A stretch of DNA of 56,228 bases from Jeotgalibacillus alimentarius (lineage in GTDB: Bacteria; Bacillota; Bacilli; Bacillales; Jeotgalibacillaceae): positions 1-56,228 of the forward strand of contig NZ_JXRQ01000003.1 in assembly GCF_000829445.1 (NCBI RefSeq). The letters are read 5' to 3'. Numbering within the stretch: the first letter of the stretch is position 1; the number at the start of each line of letters is the position of its first letter. Shown one piece after another: positions 37,544 through 48,387 of this stretch. The position numbers and the translations under genes are program-made. Under the pieces are notes generated by a model. That model worked only from the letters and a program-made list of their open reading frames with translations. It was not told where the DNA came from and made no database searches.

Positions 37544-37634
37544 ATTAATGAAGCACAAGTTATATAATACATAGCGCGTCATGAAGTGTCAATATTTTTT
37601 TCGCAAATTGATCATCGTACTTTTCGCAGGAATC

Positions 37635-37701
37635 CGTCGAACATTTTTGTGTGCCGGCTATGCTATTTTGACAAACTCTTTCGTTCTGATCTTTTTATAA
37701 T
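37635..37701 (+). promoter_or_regulatory. Spo0A-dependent spoIIE promoter with long spacer
   Basis: TTGACA at 37668-37673 and TATAAT at 37696-37701 are both perfect but 22 bp apart. A Spo0A-like box CGTCGAA lies at 37635-37641. Spo0A-activated promoters such as spoIIG and spoIIE in B. subtilis have the same 21-22-bp spacing. Confidence 0.75.
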
Positions 37702-37736
37702 AGGCGCAATAAGAAATGAAGGAGTGGACCTGCAAG

Positions 37737-40148
37737 ATGGCAAATGTGCATGAAGCAAATTTTGAACTGACAAACGCGCTCGCTCTGAACAGATCAAGAA
37801 AAAAAGAAGGCAGGAAACTGAATGTGATGAAATGGTTGTATGACAAAGGAATCTTTCATCTGCTGGCAGGGTTTATGCTTGGCCGTGCAGTGGTGATGGT
37901 TCAGTTTATGCCGTTTGCACTGCCGTTTTTTGCTGCAGTGATGATCATGCAGCGCCAGAAGTCTCCTTATACATTTGCCGGCTTAACAGCAGGGGCTGCT
38001 GCACTTGGTCTGCTTCCCGGCCTGTATACAGCTACGATCCTGCTGCTTTACTATGTCAGCTTCGGTTTGCTCAGAAAGTATGCGGGTAACCAGTTTGTTG
38101 CAGCCGGCCTGGCAGCGGCTGTCACTGGTGTTGTCAGAACGCTCTATACCTGGGCGCTTCAGCCGCTTGACTGGATGACAGGATTTTATATTCTGGCAGA
38201 AGCCGCGATGACTGGTGTTCTGCTGCTGATCTTTCTGCAGAGTTTTCTCGTATTAACAAAGGGAAGGCGAAGCGCTTATTCCCATGAAGAACTTGTTGCG
38301 CTATCTGTACTGGCCGCCTGCATTGCGCTGGGCCTGACAGGACTCATGGCGGGCGATCTGGTCATCAGTCACGTGGCCGCGCGTTATGTTGTACTGGCTG
38401 CTGCACTTTCAGCAGGGGCACTTGTCGGGTCTACCTCAGGTGTTGTGATCGGGCTTTTGTTCTGCCTGGCTTCATTTGCATTTATTCCGGAAGTGGCACT
38501 GTTAGCGGTAGCAGGGCTTCTTGGCGGTCTGTTAAAAAGTGGTGGGCGTGTGGGCGTGGTGATTGGCTTAATGCTTGCAACGCTGCTGACTGGCTTGATG
38601 ATGGAGAATCCTTTACGTCTTGAATTCTCATTATATGAATCTGCAGTAGCTGCGCTGCTTCTTTTTCTGACGCCTTCAGTATGGGTGCGTGCTTTAGCGC
38701 GGCACATCCCCGGTTCTGAAGAATATGCAGAAGAACAGCAGCAGTATGCCAAAAACGTGAGGGACGCGACGGCTGAAAAGGTGGAGCATTTTTCAGCTGT
38801 TTTCAAAAAGCTATCTGACAGCTTTTCTGATACTGAGCCGCCAGCAGCAGAATTTGAAGGCGCGTCTGATCAGCTGATTGGACAAGTCACGCAGCAGACG
38901 TGTGATCATTGTTTCAGAAAAGAATTCTGCTGGTCTGAACATTTTGACCGTACATATGAATGGATGACCTCGCTTGCAACCAGGGGTGAGCCTGAATCTG
39001 ACTGGACTTCGTACTGTGTAAAATCCGTTTTGATGAAGCAGGAGTTTGAGCGGCACCATCAGGAAAAGGCAGTCAGTCAGCTGATGCAGCAGCATATGCA
39101 GGAAGGAAACCGGTTTGTCGCCAGACAGCTTTCAGGGCTTGCGGATGTCATGAATCAATTCGCAAGCGAGCTTCAGCGCGAGACGAGGCAAAATGATGAG
39201 CAGGAAGAGAAAATCGTGGAGGAACTGCAGGAGTATGGCGTGCGGGCGGATCAGGTAACGATTCATTGTCTGGAAACAGGAAGGGTGGATCTGGATATTT
39301 TGCTGCCGTTTCAGGAAAAGCACGGTGAATGTGACAAGCTGATAGCGCCAATGCTGTCATCTATTTTGCATGAAACGGTGGTGGTCTATCAAAAAGGGGA
39401 CCTTCCGCCGCCGTATTACGGTACAGCCGCCACTTTCCGGTCCGCTAAAGCCTTCCTGGTTCAATCAGGTGTCGCGCATGCTGCCTATGCAGGAGGACTT
39501 GTATCAGGCGACAGCTGTACCGCTGTGCCAATTCACGAAGGTAAGTTTGCCGCTGCGATTTGTGACGGGATGGGCAATGGTCAGAAAGCCAGAAAGGAAA
39601 GTGAGGAAACGATTGGCCTGTTAGAGGAAATGCTAAAGGCGGGTATAGAAGAAGAACTGGCGATCAAATCGGTGAATTCTATTTTAACTGCAAAAAGAAC
39701 GGGTGATATGTATTCAACTGTTGATCTGGCAATGATTGACCTTCAGCATGCAGGGGCAAGGTTTTTAAAGGTGGGGGCTGTCCCGAGTTATGTGAAGCGC
39801 GGCAGGCAGATTCAGATGATTGAAGCTGCCAATCTGCCACTTGGTTTCTTTCATGAAATGGAGATGGACGTGCTTGAGTGTCAGTTAAAGGCTGGAGATA
39901 TGCTGTTTATGATGAGCGACGGGCTGATGGATGGCCTGCGCTCTATTGAGAATCCGGAGAGGTGGATGCGGCGTCAGATCTCAGAGCTTGTGACAACTGA
40001 TCCTCAGGAAGCTGCTGATTTACTTGTAGAAGCCGCCGTGCGGGCAGCAGGCGGGTCAATCAATGATGATATGACAGTAGTGGCTGTAAAAGTGGATCAT
40101 CAGCTGCCGAAGTGGGCAGCGATTCCTTTAAAAAGGAACACAGGATAA
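37737..40148 (+). CDS. spoIIE: Stage II sporulation protein E (SpoIIAA phosphatase)
   Basis: An 803-residue membrane phosphatase that dephosphorylates SpoIIAA and so activates sigma-F in the forespore; it also acts with FtsZ at the polar septum. About ten transmembrane helices lie in residues ~25-320. A central region with a CDHCFRKEFCW motif follows, and the C-terminal PP2C domain (~585-800) has ICDGMGNGQKA and MMSDGLMDG metal-binding aspartates. The ATG at 37737 has AAGGAG 12 bases upstream; the ATG at 37716 is an alternative. It is transcribed from a Spo0A-type promoter. Confidence 0.95.
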   Translation: MANVHEANFELTNALALNRSRKKEGRKLNVMKWLYDKGIFHLLAGFMLGRAVVMVQFMPFALPFFAAVMIMQRQKSPYTFAGLTAGAAALGLLPGLYTATILLLYYVSFGLLRKYAGNQFVAAGLAAAVTGVVRTLYTWALQPLDWMTGFYILAEAAMTGVLLLIFLQSFLVLTKGRRSAYSHEELVALSVLAACIALGLTGLMAGDLVISHVAARYVVLAAALSAGALVGSTSGVVIGLLFCLASFAFIPEVALLAVAGLLGGLLKSGGRVGVVIGLMLATLLTGLMMENPLRLEFSLYESAVAALLLFLTPSVWVRALARHIPGSEEYAEEQQQYAKNVRDATAEKVEHFSAVFKKLSDSFSDTEPPAAEFEGASDQLIGQVTQQTCDHCFRKEFCWSEHFDRTYEWMTSLATRGEPESDWTSYCVKSVLMKQEFERHHQEKAVSQLMQQHMQEGNRFVARQLSGLADVMNQFASELQRETRQNDEQEEKIVEELQEYGVRADQVTIHCLETGRVDLDILLPFQEKHGECDKLIAPMLSSILHETVVVYQKGDLPPPYYGTAATFRSAKAFLVQSGVAHAAYAGGLVSGDSCTAVPIHEGKFAAAICDGMGNGQKARKESEETIGLLEEMLKAGIEEELAIKSVNSILTAKRTGDMYSTVDLAMIDLQHAGARFLKVGAVPSYVKRGRQIQMIEAANLPLGFFHEMEMDVLECQLKAGDMLFMMSDGLMDGLRSIENPERWMRRQISELVTTDPQEAADLLVEAAVRAAGGSINDDMTVVAVKVDHQLPKWAAIPLKRNTG

Positions 40149-40215
40149 GATTTGCATGACCCTCTCTGTCTTCCTGTATACTAATGAGAAACAAAGGATC
40201 AGAAAGGGTATCAGT

Positions 40216-41580
40216 ATGGATGAATTTCAACTGAAAGTGATGAGGTATTGCAGTGAGCATCAGCTGGTCTCACCGGGGGACCATGTGCTGATTGGTGTCT
40301 CGGGCGGACCGGATTCGCTCGCGCTTCTTCATTTTGTCCTGCATAGCGGTCTGAATGTAAAGCTTGCAGCAGTGCACGTTGACCATGGATTAAGAGATGG
40401 TTCTGCAGAAGATGCTGCGTTTACTGAAGCGTTCTGCCAAAAGCATGACCTTCCATTTTACTTATTAAAAGCGAATGTGAAGGAAAGAATGCATCAGACC
40501 GGGGAAGGTGTGCAGGAGGCCGCACGAAAAGTCCGCTATGACTATTTTGAAAAAATAATGACTGAGACAGGTGCAGGTGTGTTCATGACAGGTCAGCACG
40601 CAGATGACCAGGTTGAGACGATTTTATTCAGGCTGATGCGCGGCACCTCTATGCGTGGAGCTGCCGGTATCCAACCTGTCAGAAATTTTGCGCCTGGAAA
40701 GTTAGTGCGGCCTTTTTTAGCTGTGACTAAAAGTGAAATCGAACAATATTGTGAACAGCATCACCTGAATCCGAGAAGAGATCCGACCAATGAGCGTGAT
40801 GCATATACGAGAAACCGTCTGAGAAATCATGTGATTCCTCTCTTGAAAAAAGAGAATCCGCTCCTTCATGAGGCGTTTGGACGCTTTTCTGAAGAGCTTA
40901 GTGAAGATCAGGCGTATCTTGAGGACCAGGCTGAAAAAGCACTGGGTGATGTGTGCCTTTCAAAGTCACGTGAACGTTTGCATCTTTCAGTAGAAAAATT
41001 TCGGAGTTATGGTCTTCCTTTACAAAGAAGAATGATTCATCTAATATTAAATTATCTGTATGCAAAAGTACCCACATCATTATCTTCAGCGCATACGCGC
41101 GCGATACTCGATCTGCTGAAACAAGCGCATCCGTCCGGGGATCTTCACCTGCCTGAATCACTGACTGTAACCCGATCATATGAAGACGGTTATTTTCATT
41201 TTCAGCGTGAAACAAAAGCTCAGCCTTACACTTTTACAATAGATAAGGCGCAGCTGACGGATCTGCCTGATGGACATCAGCTTGAAGTGCGGAGCGGAGA
41301 GTTCGTGCCGGCTAAGCCGTATCTGGACCTGATCTATGTATCTGAATCATCCATGCCGCTGACGGTGAGAAGCCGCAGGGAGGGTGACAGGATACAGCTG
41401 CCCCATGGCAACGGGTCTAAGAAGATAAAAGATGTCTTTATAGAAAAGAAGGTACCTGTGCATCTGCGCCATCAGCACCCGGTTATCACGGACGCTGACG
41501 GAAAGGTACTTTGGCTTCCGGGACTGCGCAAAGCGCCGTCTGACGGAAAACCTGCTGCATATACGTTAATTTACTATTAG
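40216..41580 (+). CDS. tilS: tRNA(Ile)-lysidine synthase
   Basis: A 454-residue N-type ATP pyrophosphatase that converts C34 of tRNA-Ile2 to lysidine. The PP-loop is [16 protein letters not shown] (residues ~23-38), then HVDHGLR and [13 protein letters not shown]. The C-terminal TilS domains carry RSRREGDRI and [19 protein letters not shown] box at 40177 may form a promoter. It sits 3' of spoIIE directly, without the yabS-yabT pair of B. subtilis, and before hpt. Confidence 0.96.
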   Translation: MDEFQLKVMRYCSEHQLVSPGDHVLIGVSGGPDSLALLHFVLHSGLNVKLAAVHVDHGLRDGSAEDAAFTEAFCQKHDLPFYLLKANVKERMHQTGEGVQEAARKVRYDYFEKIMTETGAGVFMTGQHADDQVETILFRLMRGTSMRGAAGIQPVRNFAPGKLVRPFLAVTKSEIEQYCEQHHLNPRRDPTNERDAYTRNRLRNHVIPLLKKENPLLHEAFGRFSEELSEDQAYLEDQAEKALGDVCLSKSRERLHLSVEKFRSYGLPLQRRMIHLILNYLYAKVPTSLSSAHTRAILDLLKQAHPSGDLHLPESLTVTRSYEDGYFHFQRETKAQPYTFTIDKAQLTDLPDGHQLEVRSGEFVPAKPYLDLIYVSESSMPLTVRSRREGDRIQLPHGNGSKKIKDVFIEKKVPVHLRHQHPVITDADGKVLWLPGLRKAPSDGKPAAYTLIYY

Positions 41581-41603
41581 GATCTTCTAGGAGGACATTG
41601 TTC

Positions 41604-42152
41604 GTGTTAAATAAAGACATCGAGAAAGTATTGTATACCGAGGAACAGCTTCAGGAAAAAATCAAGGAGCTTGGCACTGAGCTGACAGCTGAGTATCAGG
41701 ACAAATATCCGCTTGCAATCGGCGTGCTAAAAGGTGCTATGCCTTTTATGGCTGATCTGATCAAGCGTATGGATGTATATCTTGAGATGGATTTCATGGA
41801 TGTTTCAAGCTACGGGAACTCAACGGTTTCTTCAGGTGAAGTAAAGATTGTCAAAGATCTGAACACGAAGGTGGAAGGCCGTGACATTCTGATCCTTGAA
41901 GATATCATCGACAGCGGACTGACACTGAATTATCTTGTTGATCTGTTCAAGTACCGTAAAGCAAAATCAATCAAAATTGTGACCCTGCTTGATAAGCCAA
42001 GCGGACGTAAGGCTGACATCAAAGCAGATTATGTTGGATTCATTGTGCCGGATGAGTTTGTTGTAGGATATGGACTTGACTATGCGGAACGTTATCGTAA
42101 CCTCCCATACATCGGTGTACTGAAGCCTGAAATTTATACAGATTCCGAGTAA
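41604..42152 (+). CDS. hpt: Hypoxanthine-guanine phosphoribosyltransferase
   Basis: A 182-residue purine salvage enzyme joining hypoxanthine or guanine to [18 protein letters not shown] and the PRPP loop [14 protein letters not shown] are intact, with [20 protein letters not shown] at the end. The GTG at 41604 has AGGAGG nine bases upstream; the TTG at 41598 is too close. The tilS-hpt-ftsH order is conserved; HprT is known to bind TilS or FtsH-linked factors in related bacteria. Confidence 0.96.
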   Translation: MLNKDIEKVLYTEEQLQEKIKELGTELTAEYQDKYPLAIGVLKGAMPFMADLIKRMDVYLEMDFMDVSSYGNSTVSSGEVKIVKDLNTKVEGRDILILEDIIDSGLTLNYLVDLFKYRKAKSIKIVTLLDKPSGRKADIKADYVGFIVPDEFVVGYGLDYAERYRNLPYIGVLKPEIYTDSE

Positions 42153-42194
42153 AATAGAGTTGAAGGCAGAGCATGCTGTGAGCAGGCTTATTGG

Positions 42195-42224
42195 TTGTCA
42201 CTCTTTATTTTACTGTGATAGTAT
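42195..42224 (+). promoter_or_regulatory. Possible sigma-A promoter of ftsH
   Basis: TTGTCA at 42195-42200, an 18-bp spacer and TAGTAT at 42219-42224, about 40 bp before the ftsH start. Confidence 0.45.
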
Positions 42225-42261
42225 TGGTATTAGTTTTCTTGACCGTGGGAGGAGGTAAGGG

Positions 42262-44283
42262 ATGAACCGTATATTTCGAAATACGATATTTTATTTGATT
42301 ATTTTCCTCGTCATTATTGGTATTATTGGCCTATTTAATAATGGGAACCAGCCAAATGAGGAACTCACATATGGTGAATTTTTAAATGCACTGGACAGTG
42401 GGGAAGTAACGGAGATTGAAATCCAGCCTGACAGAAGCGTGTACAATGTGCGCGGACAGCTCGAAGGCTATGAAGAAGCTGAGTATTTCCTTACAAATAT
42501 TCCATTTGAAAGTTCAGCACTAGAAACAATTGATGAAGTAGCACAGGCGAATAATACTGAGGTGAATGTGCTTAAAGCCCCTGAAACAAGCGGCTGGGTA
42601 ACATTCCTGACAACGATTATTCCATTTGTGATCATCTTCATTCTATTCTTCTTCCTGCTTAACCAGGCTCAGGGAGGCGGCGGTGGCCGTGTCATGAACT
42701 TTGGTAAGAGCAAGGCGAAGCTTTATACTGAAGAAAAGAAAAAAGTCCGCTTTAAGGACGTTGCAGGGGCTGACGAAGAGAAGCAGGAACTTGTCGAAGT
42801 TGTTGACTTCCTAAAGGATCCCCGTAAATTTACTGATGTTGGTGCACGTATTCCTAAAGGGATTCTGCTTGTCGGGCCTCCGGGTACCGGTAAAACACTT
42901 CTTGCCCGTGCGGCAGCAGGTGAAGCAGGCGTACCATTCTTCTCGATCTCCGGTTCAGACTTCGTTGAGATGTTTGTCGGTGTCGGGGCATCACGTGTAC
43001 GTGACCTGTTTGAAAATGCGAAGAAAAACGCACCATGTATCATCTTCATTGATGAAATTGATGCAGTTGGACGTCAGCGTGGCGCAGGTCTTGGCGGTGG
43101 ACACGATGAACGTGAGCAGACGTTGAACCAGCTTCTTGTTGAGATGGATGGTTTCGCCGGTAACGAAGGAATCATTATGATCGCAGCAACAAACAGACCT
43201 GACATCCTGGACCCTGCATTACTGCGTCCTGGCCGTTTTGACCGCCAGATCACAGTAGACCGCCCTGATGTAACAGGTCGTGAAGCTGTCCTGAAGGTTC
43301 ATGCAAGAAACAAACCGCTTGCTGAAAACATCGATCTTAAAGCGATTGCCCAGCGCACACCGGGCTTCTCTGGTGCAGACCTTGAGAACCTGCTGAATGA
43401 AGCTGCCCTTGTCGCAGCGCGTCGTGATAAGAAGAAAATTGATATGGGCGATATCGATGAAGCAACAGACCGCGTTATTGCCGGTCCTGCGAAGAAGAGC
43501 CGCGTGATCTCTCAAAAAGAGAGAAAAATTGTTGCCTTCCACGAAGCAGGCCATACAATTATCGGGGTGGTACTCGATGAAGCCGATATGGTTCATAAAG
43601 TAACGATTGTCCCTCGTGGCCAGGCTGGCGGTTATGCCGTTATGCTTCCGAAAGAGGATCGCTACTTCATGACAAAACCTGAATTGCTGGATAAAATCAC
43701 AGGCCTTCTTGGTGGTCGTGTGGCGGAGGATATTATCTTCGGAGAAGTATCAACTGGTGCGCATAATGACTTCCAGCGTGCGACAGGCATTGCCCGCCGC
43801 ATGGTAACTGAATTTGGTATGAGTGATAAGCTCGGACCGCTTCAGTTCGGTCAGGCACAGGGTCAGGTATTCCTTGGCCGTGACTTCAACAGTGAACAGA
43901 ACTATTCTGATCAGATCGCTTATGATATTGATACAGAAATTCAGCGTATTATTAAAGAGTGCTATGCACGAGCGAAGACGATTCTTACAGAGAACCGTGA
44001 AAAGCTTGAGCTTGTAGCTGAGACACTTCTTGATATTGAAACACTTGATGCTGAGCAGATCAGACACCTTGTGGATCACGGGAAATTGCCGGAGCGTGAC
44101 TACGGTCATGATGACGACAATAATCGCAAAGATATTACAGATGAGTCAAAAGAGCTTGAATCAGAAGAAACATCTGTTACGACTGATGAGGAGATCAATA
44201 AAGAAGAGAAATCTTCAGAAGATCTTCTGAAAGAATCTAAAGAGGGTACGCCTTCTGAAGAGGATCAGCGAAATAAAGAATAA
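42262..44283 (+). CDS. ftsH: ATP-dependent zinc metalloprotease FtsH
   Basis: A 673-residue membrane protease that degrades misfolded membrane proteins and, in B. subtilis, Spo0A-pathway regulators such as Spo0E. Two transmembrane helices (~5-24 and ~112-132) flank an extracytoplasmic domain. The AAA+ domain has GPPGTGKT (~205-212), [11 protein letters not shown] and the arginine-finger region; the zinc site is HEAGH (~427). The last ~60 residues are acidic and low complexity. GGGAGGAGG precedes the ATG. Confidence 0.98.
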   Translation: MNRIFRNTIFYLIIFLVIIGIIGLFNNGNQPNEELTYGEFLNALDSGEVTEIEIQPDRSVYNVRGQLEGYEEAEYFLTNIPFESSALETIDEVAQANNTEVNVLKAPETSGWVTFLTTIIPFVIIFILFFFLLNQAQGGGGGRVMNFGKSKAKLYTEEKKKVRFKDVAGADEEKQELVEVVDFLKDPRKFTDVGARIPKGILLVGPPGTGKTLLARAAAGEAGVPFFSISGSDFVEMFVGVGASRVRDLFENAKKNAPCIIFIDEIDAVGRQRGAGLGGGHDEREQTLNQLLVEMDGFAGNEGIIMIAATNRPDILDPALLRPGRFDRQITVDRPDVTGREAVLKVHARNKPLAENIDLKAIAQRTPGFSGADLENLLNEAALVAARRDKKKIDMGDIDEATDRVIAGPAKKSRVISQKERKIVAFHEAGHTIIGVVLDEADMVHKVTIVPRGQAGGYAVMLPKEDRYFMTKPELLDKITGLLGGRVAEDIIFGEVSTGAHNDFQRATGIARRMVTEFGMSDKLGPLQFGQAQGQVFLGRDFNSEQNYSDQIAYDIDTEIQRIIKECYARAKTILTENREKLELVAETLLDIETLDAEQIRHLVDHGKLPERDYGHDDDNNRKDITDESKELESEETSVTTDEEINKEEKSSEDLLKESKEGTPSEEDQRNKE

Positions 44284-44302
44284 TCACCTGATCTAAGGTG
44301 CA

Positions 44303-44341
44303 GGATCCGCGGTTCCGCGTAAACGGGGCCGCGGATTTTTT
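44303..44341 (+). terminator. Terminator of ftsH
   Basis: ATCCGCGG and CCGCGGAT pair around a 16-base loop, followed by TTTTTT. Confidence 0.88.
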
Positions 44342-44380
44342 GACGAATTGAGGGCGTATAGTCAGGCTACCCTGGCTTGC

Positions 44381-44485
44381 TTTTACAGGTCAGAACAGTG
44401 TGTTTTCCGGTCGGTATTTGTTATTTGCGGGTCACCAACAACGACTTTTCGGTCACATTCAGCCGTTTACCGGTCACAATTGTTA
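44381..44485 (+). repeat. Degenerate 21-bp array, core GGTCA
   Basis: GGTCA or GGTCG starts at 44388, 44409, 44430, 44451 and 44472. All steps are exactly 21 bp. TTTnC-type sequence precedes each core. There is no off-phase GGTC in the region. It begins ~40 bp after the ftsH terminator and ends ~90 bp before coaX. The 44342-44577 gap holds no other feature. Confidence 0.82.
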
Positions 44486-44577
44486 TGACAGGCTTCTACC
44501 ATTAATGCACCCGCACCCATTTCAGAATATGGTAAAATAATTTCAGTGTATACCCTAATAAGGCGTGGTGAATATAG

Positions 44578-45345
44578 ATGTTATTTGTATTGGATGTTGG
44601 GAATACCAACACAGTTTTAGGTGTGTATGAGGGAGAGGAGCTCCGCTACCACTGGCGTGTGGAGACAAACCGTCATAAAACGGAAGATGAGTATGGCATG
44701 CTTGTGAAGAATCTGTTTGAGCATGTCGGATTAACATTTTCTGATTTCGACGGGATTATTATCTCCTCTGTTGTACCGCCTGTCATGTTTCCACTTGAAA
44801 GAATGAGTCAGAAGTATTTCCACCTGAAGCCGCTTGTTGTCGGTCCGGGCATGAAGACAGGTCTGAATATTAAATATGATAATCCGAAAGAAGTCGGAGC
44901 AGATAGAATTGTTAATGCGGTCGCTGGTATTAAAGAGCATGGCGGCTCATTAATTATTGTAGATTTTGGGACGGCGACGACTTATTGCTATATCAATAAA
45001 AATCGTCAATACATGGGCGGTGTGATCGCTCCGGGTATTGGGATCTCAACTGAAGCGCTGTATGCAAAAGCAGCCAAACTTCCACGTATTGAAATTGCCC
45101 GTCCTGAAATGGTCGTGGGGAAAAGTACGGTTTCTGCAATGCAGGCAGGTATTGTTTATGGCTATGTGGGGCAGGTTGAAGGCATCGTTTCACGTATGAA
45201 AAAAGAAGCGGGTGAGCACGTAACTGTCATTGCTACAGGCGGTCTTGCTTCACTTATTGCCAAGGAATCAGATATTATAGATATTGTTGATCCGTTTTTA
45301 ACATTAAAAGGACTTCAGTTAATATACAAACGCAACGTTGAATGA
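44578..45345 (+). CDS. coaX: Type III pantothenate kinase
   Basis: A 255-residue ASKHA-fold kinase, first step of coenzyme A synthesis. The phosphate motif [15 protein letters not shown] (4-18), SSVVPPV, the pantothenate site [16 protein letters not shown], and DFGTATTY are intact. Slightly shorter than the 258-residue B. subtilis protein. A GGTG motif 10 bases upstream serves as the weak ribosome binding site. It lies 16 bp from hslO. Confidence 0.95.
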   Translation: MLFVLDVGNTNTVLGVYEGEELRYHWRVETNRHKTEDEYGMLVKNLFEHVGLTFSDFDGIIISSVVPPVMFPLERMSQKYFHLKPLVVGPGMKTGLNIKYDNPKEVGADRIVNAVAGIKEHGGSLIIVDFGTATTYCYINKNRQYMGGVIAPGIGISTEALYAKAAKLPRIEIARPEMVVGKSTVSAMQAGIVYGYVGQVEGIVSRMKKEAGEHVTVIATGGLASLIAKESDIIDIVDPFLTLKGLQLIYKRNVE

Positions 45346-45361
45346 AAGGAGATTTTTTAAC

Positions 45362-46240
45362 ATGAAAGATTATATGGTACGCGCGCTTGCTTATAATGAC
45401 CAGGTGCGTGCATATGCTGTAAATACGACAGCTGCTGTGCAGGAAGCGCAGGACCGTCACTACACGTGGCCGACTGCTTCTGCTGCGCTTGGCAGAGCGA
45501 TGACTGCAGGTGTCATGATGGGTGCAATGCTTAAAGGCGACAATAAACTTACGGTGAAAGTCGAAGGAAACGGTCCGCTTGGCATGATCCTCGTTGATAG
45601 TAATGCTAAAGGTGAGGTAAGAGGTTACGTCACAAATCCTCAGACGCATAAAGACCTGAATGAGCAGGGGAAGCTTGATGTAAAAGGTGTTGTCGGTACT
45701 GAAGGAACACTGACGATCGTAAAAGATCTTGGTATGCGTGATAACTTCACAGGTCAGGTACCGATTGTCTCAGGTGAAATTGGTGAAGATTTCACGTACT
45801 ACTTTGCATCGTCAGAACAGGTGCCATCATCTGTTGGCGTTGGCGTCCTTGTCAATCCGGATAATACCATTTTAGCAGCGGGCGGCTTCATCATTCAGCT
45901 GATGCCTGGTGCGGATGAGGAAACGATTGAAAAGATTGAGAAGCGCCTCGGCACGATTCCGCCTGTATCTAAAATGATCCAGGAAGGTCTTGCTCCTGAG
46001 CAGGTGCTGGACACTGTCCTTGGTGAAGGAAACGTCAGAATTCTGGATTCTATGCCAGTTGCTTTTGAATGTAACTGTTCCAAAGAACGCTTTGGCAATG
46101 CCATTATCGGTCTTGGCAAAGAAGAAATCCGTGCAATGATCGAAGAAGACGGAAAAGCAGAAGCAGAGTGCCACTTCTGCCGCGAAAAGTATGAGTATAC
46201 GAAAGAAGAATTAGAAGCTTTTTCAGAAGAGGCTAACTAG
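45362..46240 (+). CDS. hslO: Redox-regulated chaperone Hsp33
   Basis: A 292-residue holdase activated by oxidation. The N-terminal body carries [18 protein letters not shown] and [16 protein letters not shown]. The C-terminal zinc switch has CxC then CxxC ([18 protein letters not shown]) near residues 235 and 267. AAAGGAG nine bases before the ATG at 45362 sets the start. Confidence 0.96.
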   Translation: MKDYMVRALAYNDQVRAYAVNTTAAVQEAQDRHYTWPTASAALGRAMTAGVMMGAMLKGDNKLTVKVEGNGPLGMILVDSNAKGEVRGYVTNPQTHKDLNEQGKLDVKGVVGTEGTLTIVKDLGMRDNFTGQVPIVSGEIGEDFTYYFASSEQVPSSVGVGVLVNPDNTILAAGGFIIQLMPGADEETIEKIEKRLGTIPPVSKMIQEGLAPEQVLDTVLGEGNVRILDSMPVAFECNCSKERFGNAIIGLGKEEIRAMIEEDGKAEAECHFCREKYEYTKEELEAFSEEAN

Positions 46241-46243
46241 GAG

Positions 46244-47152
46244 ATGGCTGAGATTCGTAAAAGACGACTTAAAGCTAAGCCGCTTTTATATATCATTGGT
46301 TTTCTGATGGTGACGAATCTGATTTTCCTGATTGGCTGGATCACAAAAGACGGAGCACCACCTGATGCTGAGGCAGAGGTGGTGGCTCAGGTCGGTGATG
46401 AAGAAATCACGCGTCAGGAATGGCTGCACGCAATTGAAGTGCGCCATGGAAAAGAAATTCTCCAGCAGCTGATCAATCAGTCAGTCATGGAGCAGTCAGC
46501 TGATAAATATGATGTCGCTGTGTCAGAAGAAGAACTTGATCAGGAACTGTCTATGCTGCGATCAGTTCTCAATGTCTATGATCAGGCATCTCTTCCGAAT
46601 GAAAGTGTACTGAAAGAAGAGCTGAAAACAGATCTGATACTCGAAAAGCTGATTGCAACTGAAGCAGAAATTTCCGAAGAAGATCTTCGTACATATTACG
46701 ATGAAAATGAAGAACTCTATTCAGTACCTGAGATGTACAGACTATCACAGATTGTGCTGCCGACAGCTGAAGATGCTGCGAAAGCCATGGAAGAACTTGA
46801 AAACGGTTCCTCATTTGAAGCTGTGGCAAGAGAGCGCTCGATCGATCCTGTTACGGCAAGCCAGGGCGGGCAGCTGGGATTTATTCCGGAAAATACGGAG
46901 TCAGTTGATGCAGCTGTTTTGGATGCTGCCGCCAGCGTGTCGCCGGGTGAATATACGGATGCTTTTCAGACACCAAACGGGTACACCATTCTTTTCGTTC
47001 ACGAAACGGTCCCCGGGGTGAAATTCGAATTTGAAGAAGTCCGCGGGAAAATTGAACGTCAGCTGGCGCTTGAAAAAATGACAACGCCTGTGACAGCAGA
47101 ATCTTTCTGGGATGACTATTCAATCGACTGGTTCTACGGCCCTGCCGAATAA
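46244..47152 (+). CDS. yacD: PpiC-type peptidyl-prolyl isomerase / foldase YacD
   Basis: A 302-residue extracytoplasmic protein anchored by one N-terminal helix (~15-35). A SurA-like N-terminal domain is followed by a parvulin (PpiC) rotamase domain (~150-245) with FEAVARERS and GGQLGFI. It resembles PrsA but lacks a lipobox cysteine in the signal region. The end DWFYG is shared with B. subtilis YacD. Starts 3 bp after hslO, before cysK. Confidence 0.88.
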   Translation: MAEIRKRRLKAKPLLYIIGFLMVTNLIFLIGWITKDGAPPDAEAEVVAQVGDEEITRQEWLHAIEVRHGKEILQQLINQSVMEQSADKYDVAVSEEELDQELSMLRSVLNVYDQASLPNESVLKEELKTDLILEKLIATEAEISEEDLRTYYDENEELYSVPEMYRLSQIVLPTAEDAAKAMEELENGSSFEAVARERSIDPVTASQGGQLGFIPENTESVDAAVLDAAASVSPGEYTDAFQTPNGYTILFVHETVPGVKFEFEEVRGKIERQLALEKMTTPVTAESFWDDYSIDWFYGPAE

Positions 47153-47161
47153 TCAAAATAG

Positions 47162-47190
47162 TTGAAATTTAACAGTTCTCTTGTTACATT
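47162..47190 (+). promoter_or_regulatory. Possible sigma-A promoter of cysK
   Basis: TTGAAA at 47162-47167, a 17-bp spacer and TACATT at 47185-47190, about 50 bp upstream of the cysK start. Confidence 0.5.
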
Positions 47191-47239
47191 TGCATTATGT
47201 TAAACCGATCACATTACTAGGGATTAGGAGTGAGGTAAA

Positions 47240-48163
47240 ATGGTACGCATTGCAAATAATATTTCTGAATTAGTAGGTCAGACACCGATCGTTAAACTGA
47301 ACCGGCTGCCAGATGAAAACTCAGCAGAGGTCTACCTGAAGCTGGAGTATATGAATCCAGGCAGCAGTGTGAAAGACCGTATTGCCCTTTCAATGATTGA
47401 AGCGGCAGAACGCGATGGTAATCTGAAAGAAGGCGACACAATCATCGAGCCGACAAGTGGGAACACTGGAATTGGTCTTGCGATGATTGCCGCAGCAAAA
47501 GGCTACCGCTCAGTACTGGTCATGCCTGAGACGATGAGTATGGAAAGAAGAAACCTGCTTCGCGCTTATGGAGCAGAGCTTGTCCTTACACCGGGACCGG
47601 ACGGCATGAAGGGTGCGATTAAAAAAGCTGAAGAGCTGGCAGAGGAAAAAGGTTACTTTATGCCTCAGCAGTTCAAAAATGAAGCAAACCCTGAAATCCA
47701 CCGCCGCACAACAGGTAAAGAAATCGTGGAACAGATGGATCAGCTTGATGCATTTGTATCAGGCATCGGAACTGGGGGAACGATTACAGGTGCAGGTCAG
47801 GTACTTAAAGATCACTACAAAGACGTAAAAATCTATGCAGTAGAGCCTGCGGACTCAGCAATTCTGTCAGGCGGGAACCCCGGCCCTCATAAAATCCAGG
47901 GAATCGGTGCAGGCTTCGTCCCGGATATCTTGGACACTAAAATTTACGATGAAGTCATTCAGGTGACAAATGAGCAGTCATTTGAAACAGCCAGAAGAGC
48001 TGCCCGTGAAGAAGGCATCCTCGGCGGTATTTCGTCAGGTGCAGCGATCTATGCAGCGCTTGAAGTGGCGAAGAAGATGGGTAAAGGTAAAAAAGTGCTG
48101 GCTGTGATTCCGAGTAACGGCGAACGTTACCTGAGCACACCGCTTTATCAGTTTGAAGATTAA
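47240..48163 (+). CDS. cysK: Cysteine synthase A
   Basis: A 307-residue PLP enzyme making cysteine from O-acetylserine and sulfide. The Schiff-base lysine is in GSSVKDRIA (residue ~44), the substrate loop is TSGNTGIG (~72-79), and the phosphate loop [10 protein letters not shown] (~178-187). In B. subtilis CysK also forms a complex with CymR to repress sulfur genes; its C terminus ends YxxF-like, YQFED here. AGTGAGGT precedes the ATG. Confidence 0.97.
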   Translation: MVRIANNISELVGQTPIVKLNRLPDENSAEVYLKLEYMNPGSSVKDRIALSMIEAAERDGNLKEGDTIIEPTSGNTGIGLAMIAAAKGYRSVLVMPETMSMERRNLLRAYGAELVLTPGPDGMKGAIKKAEELAEEKGYFMPQQFKNEANPEIHRRTTGKEIVEQMDQLDAFVSGIGTGGTITGAGQVLKDHYKDVKIYAVEPADSAILSGGNPGPHKIQGIGAGFVPDILDTKIYDEVIQVTNEQSFETARRAAREEGILGGISSGAAIYAALEVAKKMGKGKKVLAVIPSNGERYLSTPLYQFED

Positions 48164-48170
48164 TGGTGAG

Positions 48171-48199
48171 AGCAGTCCCTTGGCGGGGGCTGTTTTTTT
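48171..48199 (+). terminator. Terminator of cysK
   Basis: AGCAGTCCC and GGGGGCTGT pair around TTGGC, followed by TTTTTT. Confidence 0.85.
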
Positions 48200-48212
48200 G
48201 TTGGGTCGTGTA

Positions 48213-48338
48213 ATGGTGGTTCGAGGGTAAACCCGCGGTGTTCGCGTTATGCCCGCCCGTGTTCGGTGGATAAGACGGATGGTTCGGCGTAAAACCCATG
48301 GTGTTCGACGTTTGCAGCTCCATGTTCGCCACATAGTA
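48213..48338 (+). repeat. Degenerate 21-bp array, core GTTCG, between convergent cysK and murB
   Basis: GTTCG starts at 48219, 48240, 48261, 48282, 48303 and 48324: six copies with every step exactly 21 bp and none off-phase. GTG precedes the core in most units and a weaker TAAAACC-like block follows it in several. The array starts ~14 bp after the cysK terminator and ends ~50 bp before the murB terminator. Confidence 0.85.
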
Positions 48339-48387
48339 TCTTTTGACCTATGCCGTCATCCTGCCCACCGCCATCCCGACTCCGCAG

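Noticed and set aside
48035-48334. Minus-strand open frames across the cysK-murB array with Arg/Thr-rich repeats
   Set aside because: They overlap cysK, lack start signals and reflect the 21-bp period only.
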